Assembly (NCBI GenBank): GCA_023653785.1
Contig: JAMKCH010002849.1
Span: 165,608 to 229,607 of the forward strand
Source of the DNA: Ophioderma brevispina
Lineage: Eukaryota > Echinodermata > Ophiuroidea > Amphilepidida > Ophiodermatidae
Length of the DNA: 64,000 bases
Reading direction: 5' to 3'
This document shows positions 1-9,852 of the stretch, one piece after another (the first letter of the stretch is position 1; each line of letters begins with the position of its first letter). A program made the position numbers and the translations under genes. The notes beneath the pieces are model-generated. The model was not told the origin of the DNA. It was given only the letters and a program-made list of their open reading frames with translations, and ran no database searches.

Positions 1-179
1 TTCCGTGCTAACAGCACTAAGGATAACTTACTTCCTTCACTAAAACGTATAAAATAGTTTCTAAATCAGGAAAAGCTGTATCCCCAGATGAAAAGAGTGC
101 ACATTATTTAGAAAAATGAATAAAATATCAACTCAATTTACTTCCAGATGTCAGTGACCAATATGTACACGTAAACTCA

Positions 180-440
180 AGCGAACAATAGAGCTAATGA
201 TATTCAACAATCAACCTAAAACACTTCGGATCTTTTTCTCATCAGGGTATGCAGGTCTATTGTTGAAAAGATTTTAAGCTATCGCAGGTGTTATTACCTC
301 CCCGTTTTGAGCTCTAGTATCTGTTCATAACATAAGGGCAACATTCTCACCTGTAGGTCGCTGAATACCATTGCCTTTCTTAGTTTTAAAGCCAATAACT
401 TGCTGATTTAGTTTATGCACAAATTAGGTCAGCCCTTGCC
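180..440 (-). pseudogene. possible coding fragment, unrecognised
   Basis: Read on the minus strand, this stretch gives a hydrophilic peptide containing QVIGFKTKKGNG and IQRPTGENVALM. It then needs one frame change to continue as EQILELKTGR, and another to reach FNNRPAYPDEKK. A perfect-looking donor (ACAG followed by GTGAGA) sits at about 353, so the first part could instead be an exon ending there. The family is not recognised; a transposon protein or a host exon are both possible. Weakly supported: the only evidence is protein-like composition and the donor. Confidence 0.22.
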
Positions 441-620
441 ATGGGCTTTTCTTTCACGAATTTTGTGTCTTTACATTTTTCTTTTCGAAAAAATATTAAT
501 CATGTGGTCAAAGTTAATTGAACACACAGTAGAATCTCAAGATTTCTTTTATCGCGAACAAGGAAAGACCTTACGCCAATGCGGCAAGGACACAACATTC
601 GAAATCTATTCAGCAGCGTG
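425..620. repeat. interspersed repeat with GTTAATTGAACACAC box, copy 1
   Basis: The box at 513-527 and its flanks resemble 34830-35000, and a shorter version occurs at 17070-17090. In all three, a T-rich segment lies on one side and an ACGTCA-type or GCGAAC-type element on the other. The 17.07-kb copy lies just 5-prime of the signal-peptide exon there, so it might be promoter DNA, but it may equally be a dispersed repeat. The small open frames here are not conserved between copies. From 620 to 1215 nothing recognisable was seen. Confidence 0.4.
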
Positions 621-1217
621 CACAATAACAATGGACCAGATGTAAAAGAATGTGAAGTGAGATATACCATGTTGTTTTGATTACTATTAAAGTATTGGAG
701 TGATAACATATTCAATAACGTATTTGAAAGAGTTTATTTTAAATACGGGCTCATTGACGAGACTTACCAATGAGATAGTATGCAATGCTTCCATCATCCA
801 AAATGTACGTTTCAGGTGAAAGTATCACAGCAACTTCTGTATGTGATTAACCATGAATACTTTCGATGATTTGTCTTCGTATTCTGGAAGGCGAATTTGG
901 AAGACAACGCCCGTCACTCGAGACTCTCGTTAGAATAGGTCCGGTTCGCATTCAGGTAGCCGGTTGTCTCAATGACATAGTTGAATCGCAAAGAGAGGTC
1001 TTTTACAGAAAAAGGCCAAAGAAGGAAAGAATAAGAAAGATTATGCGAATCTGAGCTACTGAATAACCACATGTAAAGGTAAAGGGGGACAGACTCTACC
1101 ATATGTTTCCTCAAGGGGCATCGTGACACCTCCAAAGCGAGTCTCTTACCTTTCCAATATTGATTATGATATTGGATGATTTGACAGCCCGGATTTGAGT
1201 AGGGCGCAAGAATTATC

Positions 1218-1296
1218 GGCGAGCTATGAGTTTTGAAAATATTGAGCGAGTCGCGGAGCGACAAGCGAATATTTTAAAAACTCATAGCGAGACCGA
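1218..1296. repeat. near-perfect long hairpin
   Basis: GCTATGAGTTTTGAAAATAT at 1223 pairs with its near-exact inverse at 1268-1288. The loop itself contains a small stem (GTCGC-GGA-GCGAC). Outer bases partly extend the pairing. The same two-tier design is seen in the unrelated hairpin at 48736-48796. It may be the end structure of a non-autonomous transposon. Confidence 0.6.
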
Positions 1297-1319
1297 TTAA
1301 TTCTTGTATCCGCGAAAAA

Positions 1320-1738
1320 ACAGCGCCCCGTCCGTAGCCAGGGAATATGCGGGGGTGGGATGCAGAAGCGGACCTTTTGCGTAACAAAAAAAAAATTTCG
1401 GCTCGCTGCGCCCGCCGGTTGACCCAAAATTTGACCCATCGTCTCCAAATTCTGACGAGGGGGGGGGGGGGGGGGGGGGATGTTGAGTCTGAGGGATAAA
1501 TATCGTCGCAGACGTTGAGAAACAACAAGTATAAGACAACGTCAATCTTAATGCGATGGTTAACAGCGCCTTAGTCATTCATATACAATGCACAACAACC
1601 ATTAGACAAATTTTATTTGAATACACGAACCTTAAACATGAAAAAGCAGACCTCAACATCAATAAAGGTACCTTTGTCAGTTGGGGGGGGGGGGGTTGGT
1701 TCGCACCCCCCGCACCCCCCCTTGGCTACGGCCCTGGA
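1320..1738. mobile_element. hAT-like MITE
   Basis: The left end has CCGTCCGTAGCCAGGGA followed by a G-rich segment. The right end, read inverted, is CAGGGCCGTAGCCAAGG followed by a G-rich segment. CAGGGCCGTAGCC is a common hAT-type terminus in animals. The interior contains no coding sequence and includes a run of 21 G at 1459-1479. The target duplication cannot be fixed. Confidence 0.5.
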
Positions 1739-1859
1739 TAAAAACCATCAGATATTATCATTATTATTGTTTTCAGAAATGTTGACTTGAACCTGGCGGA
1801 CAAGTTAGGAATAACTAGATCCTATAACATTAGTGAAAAGTATAGACACCAAAGGTAAC

Positions 1860-2060
1860 TATCAATACTTTAAGTGAACCAAGGAGTATCAAATACATGA
1901 ACCCGTTGACAACTAGGAAAACCAAAGAATTGGAGCCAGTAGACACCAGGAACCACCAAAGAAAGGAAATGGAACCAGAAGACACCAAGAACCAACCACA
2001 AAATTTCAAACAGTAGACAGCAAAACCCAAAGTAATGACAACCCCAAAAGAAATGGAACA
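1860..2060. repeat. degenerate purine-rich tandem repeat
   Basis: About four imperfect units of roughly 40-45 bases carry the theme AACCAAAGAA, TGGAACCAG, AGACACCAAGAACC. Strand asymmetry is strong, with nearly all A, C and G on the plus strand. The overlapping minus-strand open frames are hydrophobic by-products of this composition. Confidence 0.4.
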
Positions 2061-2235
2061 TCCCTGACTACTTCAAGCCAATCAGAAGCCTCCCAGAAAA
2101 AATCATGGCCGGTTCTTTTAAAATATGTCATGTCTCAAAAACTATGTCACGGTCTCAGTACATTGGGTTTTTATTGTACATTAGCTGTGTACAAAGGTAC
2201 TAGGATGGAAGATTCTGAACACATAATAATGACTA

Positions 2236-2424
2236 AGGCCGGTGTAGACAAGTACCCATTGTCCGCTACTTCATAGTCCTGGGAAAAAATGGGTGAAGAG
2301 TAGGTCAATCGATTTAGTTGACTTTTCTCGCAACATTAGTTTAACGATTTATTCCGTTATGTTATGGAGCCCGTGACTATGGCTCCCACCGGACTAATCT
2401 GCTTTCCACACCGGTGTAAAGAAA
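2236..2424. mobile_element. possible short MITE
   Basis: GGCCGGTGTAGACAAG at the left is matched in inverse by ACACCGGTGTGGAAAG at the right, giving terminal inverted repeats of about 15 bases around 190 bases of non-coding DNA. Another CCGGT motif lies just inside the right end. No target duplication is clear. Confidence 0.3.
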
Positions 2425-3655
2425 CATAGATGGTCCGGTTTTTTTATTACTTATTTGCCGAAAATACGTTTTCGAAAAAAAAAACATTAAAGAAATGTTG
2501 TTATTTATAATTGGAACCATGATTACGCTAGGGATTAGGACTCTCAAATTGTGGTGTCCACTTTTTCAATCGGGGCGATTTAATGTTACAGAGGGGTTCA
2601 AACTTTTATAAGGATTCCAAAAATTTACAGCTGTCAATCTATGGTCATGGTTTGGAGTTATATTGTAAAAAATGGCCTAAAATGGTACAATGGTATTGTT
2701 TCACTAAGAGGGAATGTGTTGATACCGAATTTAAAAGCCGAAGATAAAGTGGAGTAGATACATTTTTACGTGTCCTTTTATTGCAGAGAAATTTTAGGCC
2801 CAGAAATGTTTCCCTTTTGGTTTTATGTACAACAACGTCTCAAAGTGTGAGTATACCCCCCCCCCACCGGATACGCACTTTCAATGCCGTCGAGTGGGCC
2901 ATGATCTATACACATGGATGGCTGTCTCCACGCGATTGAATAGCGAGCGGGTGAGGAAACCGGAAGTTGCCCAGCGTCCTTTTAACAGTACTTTCTGTTC
3001 AATATCTGAAAAAATATCAAGCGTTTGCAATTTGTTTGAAGTATGTTGCCTGTTTTGCCTGAAGATTAACTGTGAGTAGAAGTAAAGAAATGTATTTAGG
3101 CATTTTGCAAAACCGATTAGTGGGTGACCACACGTCGTAGTCCTAACACTGTACATAATACTGTTAACACTAATTCACTGTATGTACTAGTCTAGACTTA
3201 TAGCGGTGCTCTAAAATGCGACTATAACTCCATGGGAATATTAGAATAGTATTTAAATCACGAGTCTTCGCTGGATACATGTTGGAAATGGATCCACAAA
3301 TTAGGCCTAAGGAGAGCTTGTGATTTTAACCCTTTATCACAAAACAGTGTCACTAGACTAGCTTAAGAAATCCAAAGGTAGGACCCAAATTTAAGTTCCT
3401 TCCAAATTTAATTCCAAGTGATTTAAAACACTGAGTTTGTTGCAGTTATACGGCCCATCGACTGCAGTGCATATCTTTTTTTCAAAGCTGATTATCCGAG
3501 GGGGGCTGGGGGGGGGGGGGGGGGGGGTGCGGGTGGCATGTTCATTCAAGGGGTTCTGAACTTGACTTCGAAAAGGCTAACAAGACCAATTTCAGTGAAA
3601 AATAAACCCCCTATATCGGAGTCTAACGGAGCCAGTTTTTTTGTGAAATTCATAC
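2425..3655. other. no gene recognised; homopolymer tracts
   Basis: AT-rich DNA without a supportable open frame. A C10 tract lies near 2856 and a run of 20 G at 3507-3526 follows a shorter G6 run. The open frames over 2825-3156 have no recognisable motifs on either strand. Confidence 0.5.
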
Positions 3656-3659
3656 TAGT

Positions 3660-4370
3660 TTTCAGGTGTTTTTTTTTGCAGTAAAATTATACCCATTGTG
3701 GGAATGTTCTCAATACATGATAAAATACCTTCTTTAAAATACACTGAGCATATTAATTAGTCAAAAAACGTGTCTTTTTGACTAATTAAAATTAGTCATG
3801 CAATCAGTTGTTTATTCATTCATAATGTACTTCAATGCTGAAAACATGTTTGCTATGCTGGAGGTATCCGGCCCATATTTCAACTAGTTTTCATGAACAA
3901 AAATATTTTCATTACCTCTAAATTTACACTGTAAAAGACAAAATTAATGACTGACTAATTTAATGGTCAAATGTTAATGCTAATTAAAGACGACTTAGGA
4001 CTCACAAATGCATAATTAGTTTGTCAAGGCACAAAATGACGAATATAGTAAACAGGTCATTTGCAATTAATTAGTCTTTGGACGAATTTTGTAATTAAAA
4101 AGTCCTCATTTTTAAGTTGCTAGGAAATATTTGCAATGATGAATTATCCAAAAATCTTTAAAAAAAAAAAAAAAACCATTCTTTTTAAATTCAACCATTT
4201 AGCATAATTTTGGGGATTCTAAAAAAAATAATGTGCATGACTAATTTTAATTAGTCAAATAAGACACTTTTTTTTACCAATTAAATCTCAGTGTAGCCAA
4301 TATACAGAAAGTTACACTTTTGCTATACTGCAAGAAAAAATACACACTCGGGTTATTTTGCGATCGTTGT
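3660..4370. mobile_element. AT-rich foldback MITE
   Basis: The two ends are inverse copies. The left has TTTTTTGCAGTA, ACACTGAG, then a GTGTCT box and GACTAATTAAAATTAGTCAT; the right has the same blocks inverted around 4225-4370. Arms are about 130 bases. TAATTAGTC-type motifs recur through the interior. A diverged relative may lie at 24290-24590. Non-coding. Confidence 0.6.
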
Positions 4371-6070
4371 TAGGTTACAATTCCTATTTTATATTGCACC
4401 AGTCACAATTCACAACTGGAATTTTGATACCCCTAGAACTTCATCATTGTTGTGCGAATTGTATACCCTAGCGGTTGTCCTGCATTTGAAGATCTTGTCG
4501 TCTTTTGGGAAACGAGCTTTGGTCCCCACCAAAATTCAAGAACCCCCACAGGAATTAAATTTCCAAAGTATCTTAAGTAAATTTTTAAAATAGAACGTGA
4601 ATGCCCCAAATCTCTTAAAAGCCGGTAAAAAGAGATACGAGATGCAAAAATTCTCCCCCCCCCCCCGTACCCCATCATACTGAGGAGCTACCAAGTCAAT
4701 TTGCGTGGGGGGGGGCCGGGGTTAGACGCGGTAGTAAAGCGGAAAAATATATCTTTGAATACTAGTAGTCCAAGCACTTACTGCATGAATTATATAATTT
4801 GTGTATCTGTGAGCTGAAAACCTGAAATATGGCTTTAAAGGACTGGTTTAAAACATTTTGAATCATATATTGTTCGAACATACCCACCCACTCGAAAAAT
4901 CACAACCAATAATTCACAACCTTGACATAGGCGCAATTAATCGCCTAATTCTGTCCCTTTTACATAGGTTCCCTATTCCGTTGTACGTGCCCGACCGGGT
5001 TTATGGGGGTAGAGCAAAAGGGCACGCGAGGCAATTTCCGGTTTCTCCGTCGAGCGGCGTAGCACATATCCAGTGGGTAGAGATCGTGAGTGGGCAGCGC
5101 CATATGAAAGTGAGAGATTTCTTGCCAAAAAGGGGGTAATTCAGTGAGAGGAGAATAAAATGGGGGGAGTCGGTGTGGAATAGATTAAACGGGGGTATTT
5201 TGATGGCTATAGAAAATAATACTGATGTATAATAAATCCCCTACTCTTTTTGTTACACACAAAATACAGGATGGACCAAAACAATAAGGTTCTGAGCAAA
5301 AAAGAGGGATCATTCAGTGTCAGATCCTTAAATCTGGGGCTTTTAGGGCATTGGGTATGATGTGAGGACTTTAAAAAAGGTGGTCATTGGATGACAGATT
5401 GGTAAAAAAGGGTCTATCGACAGGAGCATGATGCGTGCTAATCATGGTGAGTGCCCCCGGGGGTATACCCCGTGAGGCCGTTCACCACGGCCTTCAAGGT
5501 AAGAAAAGCTATTTTGATGTTTCTAAAGACCATTTAGAAAATAGGGACGTATTAAAATTAGGAATGCCGTATTTGTAGCAAGCCCATGTTGACATTTCCT
5601 AGGATCACACACTGGTAAAAATGTTCCTAATTTTACCAGACTTTACCTTTTAAATTACGGTAAACCCCAATTATTCAATAATCTTCACGCTTTATTTCCT
5701 ATACCTAACATCAAATTACAATTTGGAAGCAGAAAAATGTAAAATAAACAGTGGCTAGAAAATATTACTACACATTTTGAAAAAGGGTAGTATTTATACG
5801 CCGACCGTTGTTATATTTTCCGTAATATTACGTTCTTTTGTAACTTACTTGTTTTTAATGTAAGAATATGAACTAGGAAAATCGTTTTACCAATAAAATG
5901 TGTTAAATAACGTTATAAGTAACGTCATTTAAAAAATGCAAATCTTATTTTCCCTATCATTTTTAAAAATAGTTTTAAAAACTCTTTTCCTCCTTTTTGT
6001 ATTATATTTAGTTTAATTTGAAAAAGTAGTACATACATAAATATTTAATTTTGGCATCTGCTATCAGTAA
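4371..6070. other. no gene recognised
   Basis: This stretch has C and G homopolymers near 4656 and 4706. From about 5090 to 5480 there is purine-rich sequence with repeated ATTCAGTG motifs and a CCCCCGGGGG core, which may be a degenerate MITE. The rest, especially 5500-6070, is very AT-rich and featureless. Confidence 0.5.
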
Positions 6071-6074
6071 AGTT

Positions 6075-6150
6075 ATGTAGTGTAGTGGATAAGGTTTAGG
6101 ACTTGTAATCTTAAGGCCCAGGTTCGAATCTATGTAAGGTACATGTATTA
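6075..6150 (+). repeat. tRNA-like SINE head or tRNA pseudogene
   Basis: A-box-like TAGTGTAGTGGATAA is followed about 35 bases later by B-box-like GGTTCGAATC. An anticodon-loop-like CTTGTAA lies between them. The acceptor and T stems do not pair properly, so it is not a working tRNA gene. From here to 6480 the DNA is AT-rich and unassigned. Confidence 0.45.
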
Positions 6151-6479
6151 AGTTTATTCATATGATAATTAAGTAATTGGTGACGTGTACATTACCATAT
6201 AAAACAAAGTGTATAAACTGGTTTAAATCATTATTTTTTTCACGCTTTCCCTTTGTTTATTGCCTTTTTTCTTAAAATTGTTTGCCTGAAATATAACTTT
6301 TTTACAACCATGCGGTAACGTGAATCCAACGTTTGTATGATGGCATAGCTACAACGTGAACATTTGGTAAGAGGGTTGTAATAACGTTTTAATTCCCCCT
6401 ACATTTGTTCTTACGTCCTTGCTGTAAGGAGGGTTAAACCATATTACTTTTCTCGATCTGTTCCTCTTTTTCCCTTTTG

Positions 6480-7140
6480 TAGGGGGAATTCTGAGGCCAT
6501 AGTGTACAAAGCAACTGTAAAATCAAATGATGAATCCAAGTCATACATAGGCCTTTCGGGAGGAGCGTTTAAAAGCAGATTTAACAATCACAACAAATCG
6601 TTCAAACATGATAAGTACGAGAAAGAAACAGAACTATCCAAATACGTATGGAGACTGAATAGGAAACGTTCCCAATATACCATAGAATGGGAAATCCTAA
6701 AAAATCCAACACCATAACACGATCTGGACAATGCAACTTATGTATTGATGAAAACTACCTATACTTGCAAAGGAAGGACAAATCTGATCAACAAAAATCA
6801 GACTAATATCAAAATGTCCGCCATAATAAGAAAACAGACACTGCAATAAGAATAATGAACACCTTGTCGGGTTGCCTGAATAAGCGGGAAATGCATTCCC
6901 GTCGCTTCTCTCTGTACGCATGCGTTTACATAACACCCTCAACCACACCGTTCTTGCGTTTTATCTTCACGCACGAACACGCATTTTCCCTCGTGAATCC
7001 AGACAAAACAAAACTACGCTCAGTTGTCTGATGAATGCCGTTTAGCATGAACTGCCAGGAAACACAGCTGAAAATTAATGTTTTTAACGAAATTGCTACA
7101 TAGGCTCTACTTTGTTTTAGTATCGAAGCACTCTAACGCT
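6480..7140 (+). mobile_element. Penelope-like retroelement 3-prime end (GIY-YIG domain)
   Basis: The open frame at 6502-6717 reads as the GIY-YIG nuclease domain that ends one class of Penelope-like reverse transcriptases. It shows VYKATV, then SYIGLSGGAFKSRFNNH (the YIG motif and catalytic Arg region), ETELSKYVW and IEWEIL. A frameshift near 6715 moves the rest into other frames: GQCNLC and LINK, then a terminal CRHN-type end near 6835. This Cys/His tail is typical of the family. The reverse transcriptase part is absent, so the copy is 5-prime truncated. Downstream are a hammerhead-like core and then a (TA)n tract shared with the opposing copy at 7262-8318. The element class is well supported; activity is excluded. 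Confidence 0.82.
7028..7052 (+). ncRNA. hammerhead-ribozyme-like core, degenerate
   Basis: CTGATGA is followed by a 4-bp stem (ATGC, loop CGTTTA, GCAT) and GAAC where the hammerhead consensus has GAAA. It lies just 3-prime of the Penelope-like open frame, where such elements are known to carry hammerhead motifs. Stem III and the cleavage triplet cannot be recognised, so it is probably dead. Confidence 0.45.
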
Positions 7141-7164
7141 GGAATTGAAATATATTTTCTGTTA

Positions 7165-7260
7165 TATATATATATATAATATATATATATATATATGATA
7201 TATATATATATATATATAATTATATATATACTTATATATCTATATATATATATATATATA
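7165..7260. repeat. (TA)n microsatellite
   Basis: About 95 bases of mainly alternating T and A with a few interruptions. It lies exactly between the 3-prime ends of two opposed Penelope-like copies and probably marks the insertion target. Open frames across it are spurious. Confidence 0.9.
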
Positions 7261-7261
7261 A

Positions 7262-8318
7262 AAGATTTTAAACACAACACGGGGCCACTCGCTACTCCGA
7301 GTTTCACGTTAGGCGTTCATCAGGCGAATGATCTATTACTGACACTACCACAACGCCACTTATTTTTTTTCTTACACGACAATGGTTTTTCCGATATTGC
7401 TGCCATGCCTACAATTAGCGATCAATTCGCTTTTCTTGTTAAGCGCTTGTACGTTCAATATTTTCAAATATTTCATCCAACACAGATTGCATAACCCAGA
7501 TTTTCTGGTCTGAGTGTTTGATTTTCTGATGATTTTCCCAAGTGATATTATATTCTTTCCCTTCTTTCCATTAAGTTGCCATATTTGTTTAGATACTCTG
7601 TTTCTAATTACATACTGGCAGTGCAGAAATGATTTTGTTTATGATTTCTAATCCTATCTTTGAAGCTACCACCCGCCCACCCTGTTATGCCAATATATTG
7701 TTTGCTCTGATTTTCTGTATTTACAGTAGCCTTGTAATTAGACAAGCATTTTCCCAGAATGGGGCAAGCTGTGCTTTTTCATGCCTTCACGGCACTTGCA
7801 CACTTTTTTTTTTTTCCTCCTGTTCTTCTTCATTTTTGTTGATGCGAGTGTTGTGGGAGATTGTGATTATTGATGCCATAGTTTCATACAACTTATTAAA
7901 TATTGACGTGTTTTTATTGAAAATATTATGAAGCTTGCTGCCCTTCGGAAAATGCTTGTTCGCTAGACGAGGAATGTTTTTCCTACATTAGAATGTTACA
8001 TTACAGCTAGATGGCGGTAAAAAACCAAATAGTTCTTCTTTTGCGATTCTTTTTGCGGTTTCTTCTTTGGGTTCTAGTTTGTGCTGTTCCTGTCTTCTTC
8101 GCTTCCATCCATGTCTGTCACTGCCTTCATTGAATTGTATGTTTTTCCTTATATCCCACTGTCCTTTAGAGCTCTGTTGTGTTATTCACTGGATGTTTCC
8201 TCAAAGATCTTGCTTGCGGTAGATGGAGATTTTCAGAGATCCTTTTTTCCACTGCTTTAGTGGATGTTCCTTACTATAGATAGGGGGTGGGGTTTATTGA
8301 GCGTTCACATATACTTAT
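7262..8318 (-). mobile_element. Penelope-like retroelement fragment, minus strand
   Basis: Read on the minus strand from 8290 down. A conserved stretch near the end of the reverse transcriptase reads NIPRLANKHFPKGSKLHNIF and MASIITISHN. A Cys-rich linker follows (CKCRE, SGKCLS), then a GIY-YIG domain with NYKATVNTENQSKQYIGI, FKDRIRNHK and KQIWQLN, then LCNLC and ALNKKSELIANCRH. Several single-base frame changes separate these blocks. The element is 5-prime truncated and bounded on both sides by (TA)n (7165-7260 and 8320-8385), as expected for insertion into a microsatellite. It is the same family as the plus-strand copy at 6480. Confidence 0.82.
7280..7330 (-). ncRNA. hammerhead-ribozyme-like motif
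   Basis: On the minus strand: CTGATGA, a 3-bp stem II (ACG, loop CCTAA, CGT), GAAA, then stem III CTCG with loop GAGTAG closing on CGAG, then T. These are the conserved elements of a type I hammerhead in the right order. The base after that T is G, where an active hammerhead needs A, C or U, and stem I is only about 2 bp. It is therefore a good structural match but probably weak or inactive as written. Confidence 0.55.
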
Positions 8319-8319
8319 A

Positions 8320-8385
8320 TAATATATATATATTATATATCTAGATATATATATATATATATCTATACTATATATATATATATAT
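8320..8385. repeat. (TA)n microsatellite
   Basis: An interrupted TA tract on the 5-prime side of the minus-strand Penelope-like copy, matching the tract on its 3-prime side. Confidence 0.9.
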
Positions 8386-8390
8386 CGTCA

Positions 8391-8793
8391 GGCCTGAATG
8401 CAAGAACCAACGTAAGTTGCCTTTTGTCGAATTGAATTTTTGGTGAATTTTGAAAGAGGAGGTATTCGCGCATCATTTAAAATATCTGTGAATACTATGA
8501 GCGAGTAACAACTTTTAATTGGAAAAAGAATATAACGTATATGCAATGCGCTTTTTTTCCGCTTAATGCACGACCAACATAAGTGACACTTACGTTGGTC
8601 TGCATTAAACAAACTTTTTTTGTCACCTTACAGTGGCAAGACCAACTTAATGGCACTTACGTTGGTCCTTGCATCTAACAGTTTTGGCCCTTTTCAAGTG
8701 CAAGACCACGTAAGTGGCACGTACGTTTGTCTTGCCACTGAAAATGTGGTTTAATGCAATACCAAATAAGTGCCACTTAACATAGGGTCTGTA
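8391..8793. repeat. array of about 40-bp palindromes
   Basis: Four successive imperfect palindromes share the design TGCAAGACCAACGTAAGTG followed by its inverse. They lie at 8563-8608, 8634-8673, 8696-8740 and 8751-8794. An unpaired half site lies at 8397-8420. Centres are spaced about 60-68 bases apart, with unrelated spacers between. The last palindrome runs into the terminal repeat of the transposon starting at 8794. Every copy could fold as a hairpin on either strand. No coding sense is seen. Confidence 0.7.
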
Positions 8794-9850
8794 CAAGCCT
8801 GTCCAAAAAAAATGGTACATATCAAAAACCCCGTTTTTTTTAATATTATATCTCACATAAGTAAGTTTTTTTGTATATCACATTCAGAGAAAAAGATCAG
8901 GCTTTCCAGGATTTTTTGTTTCATCTCAATGGCTTATTTCAATGAGAGATAACTCCAGTTTACTGCGGAACACAAAAATCGAGTTTGTGCCACTTTCTGG
9001 TGAGTGAAAACGGTGAACGAATTAGTTGAACATAGTGTTCACACTTGAACGGATATGAAATTCTTTAAAAGAATTAACTTCATAAAGAAAGTCTAAAAGA
9101 TTCCAAAACAGTTACGTAATGGTGGAAGTTATGCTCCGTAAGTTCTGGCTTTAAGATAAAGTGAATAACATTCGACATACTGTTTGTCAGAAGAGAAACA
9201 TGAGCGTACAGCCGGCGTACAGCAACCTGGAGGACAGAGTTTCTGTGGTCTTGAAGTATAATGAAAAGCAAATTCATACCACCACTTGATACTTTTGCTT
9301 CCAATTCAAATTTATTGACTTCAACAAGTAGTAAAAACGCACAAAGATAGTGCAATATTTTAAAACGTTTTAATTTTTGGTGCACATAGCATTCCTTTGG
9401 ACATGATTTTAACAGATACCAATCTTGCTAATAAAAGCTCCATTTCATTGACGTGCAATAAATATTTGTATTGTTTGTTATTTATGAAAAGAAGATATTT
9501 ATCATTGAACTGATTATGTTGACTAGTAAAATTGTGTCGATAAGAATAGACTTCCTTTTTGACTAATGTACTGTGTTGTTTCTTTTGTTAAAGTTGCAAT
9601 CTTTTGTGAGCATGGCATAGCTGGCCGCGAACAACTCCGCCCATGCATAAAAGTGGCACAAAATCAATTTTGATATAGCTCACTAAATTGATTATATCTC
9701 TGGATTGACAAAAGCAAATGAGAGAAACAAACACCTTGGGAAAGCCTGGTGTTTTTTCTTTAATATTATGTCAAGGAAGAATGACTTATTATGAAATTTC
9801 ATATTTAACCATTTTTTTTCTGATTGTACCATTTTTTTTGAGACAGGCTG
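8794..9850. mobile_element. TA-flanked DNA transposon with long TIRs
   Basis: Left end CAAGCCTGTCCAAAAAAAAT and inverted right end CAGCCTGTCTCAAAAAAAAT are each preceded by TA (8792-8793 and 9851-9852), the Tc1/mariner-type target duplication. Similarity between the ends continues inward for about 210 bases, with shared blocks CAGGCTTTCC, a TTGTTTC block and TTTGTGCCACTTT. The central part (about 620 bases) includes a 101-codon minus-strand open frame without transposase motifs. A non-autonomous or decayed element. Confidence 0.75.
9080..9385 (-). CDS. hypothetical ORF inside transposon
   Basis: The frame contains KFELEAKVSSGGMNLLFIIL, NSVLQVAVRRLYAHV and ELTEHNFHHYV. Composition is protein-like, with alternating hydrophobic and charged residues, but no DDE transposase motif or other family is recognised. 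It fills the unique centre of the TA-flanked transposon at 8794-9850. It could be a captured host exon, a remnant of the transposon gene, or chance. No promoter or splice sites were identified. Confidence 0.25.
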   Translation of the reverse strand: MHQKLKRFKILHYLCAFLLLVEVNKFELEAKVSSGGMNLLFIILQDHRNSVLQVAVRRLYAHVSLLTNSMSNVIHFILKPELTEHNFHHYVTVLESFRLSL

Positions 9851-9852
9851 TA

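Noticed and set aside
1274..1741. Proline- or glycine-rich open frames over poly-G and poly-C
   Set aside because: They come from homopolymer runs inside a MITE. The same applies to frames at 2825, 14907, 15097, 15753 and 44413.
7107..7494. Open frames of I and Y residues across TA repeats (also at 23.8 and 30.7 kb)
   Set aside because: They are translations of (TA)n and have no meaning as proteins.
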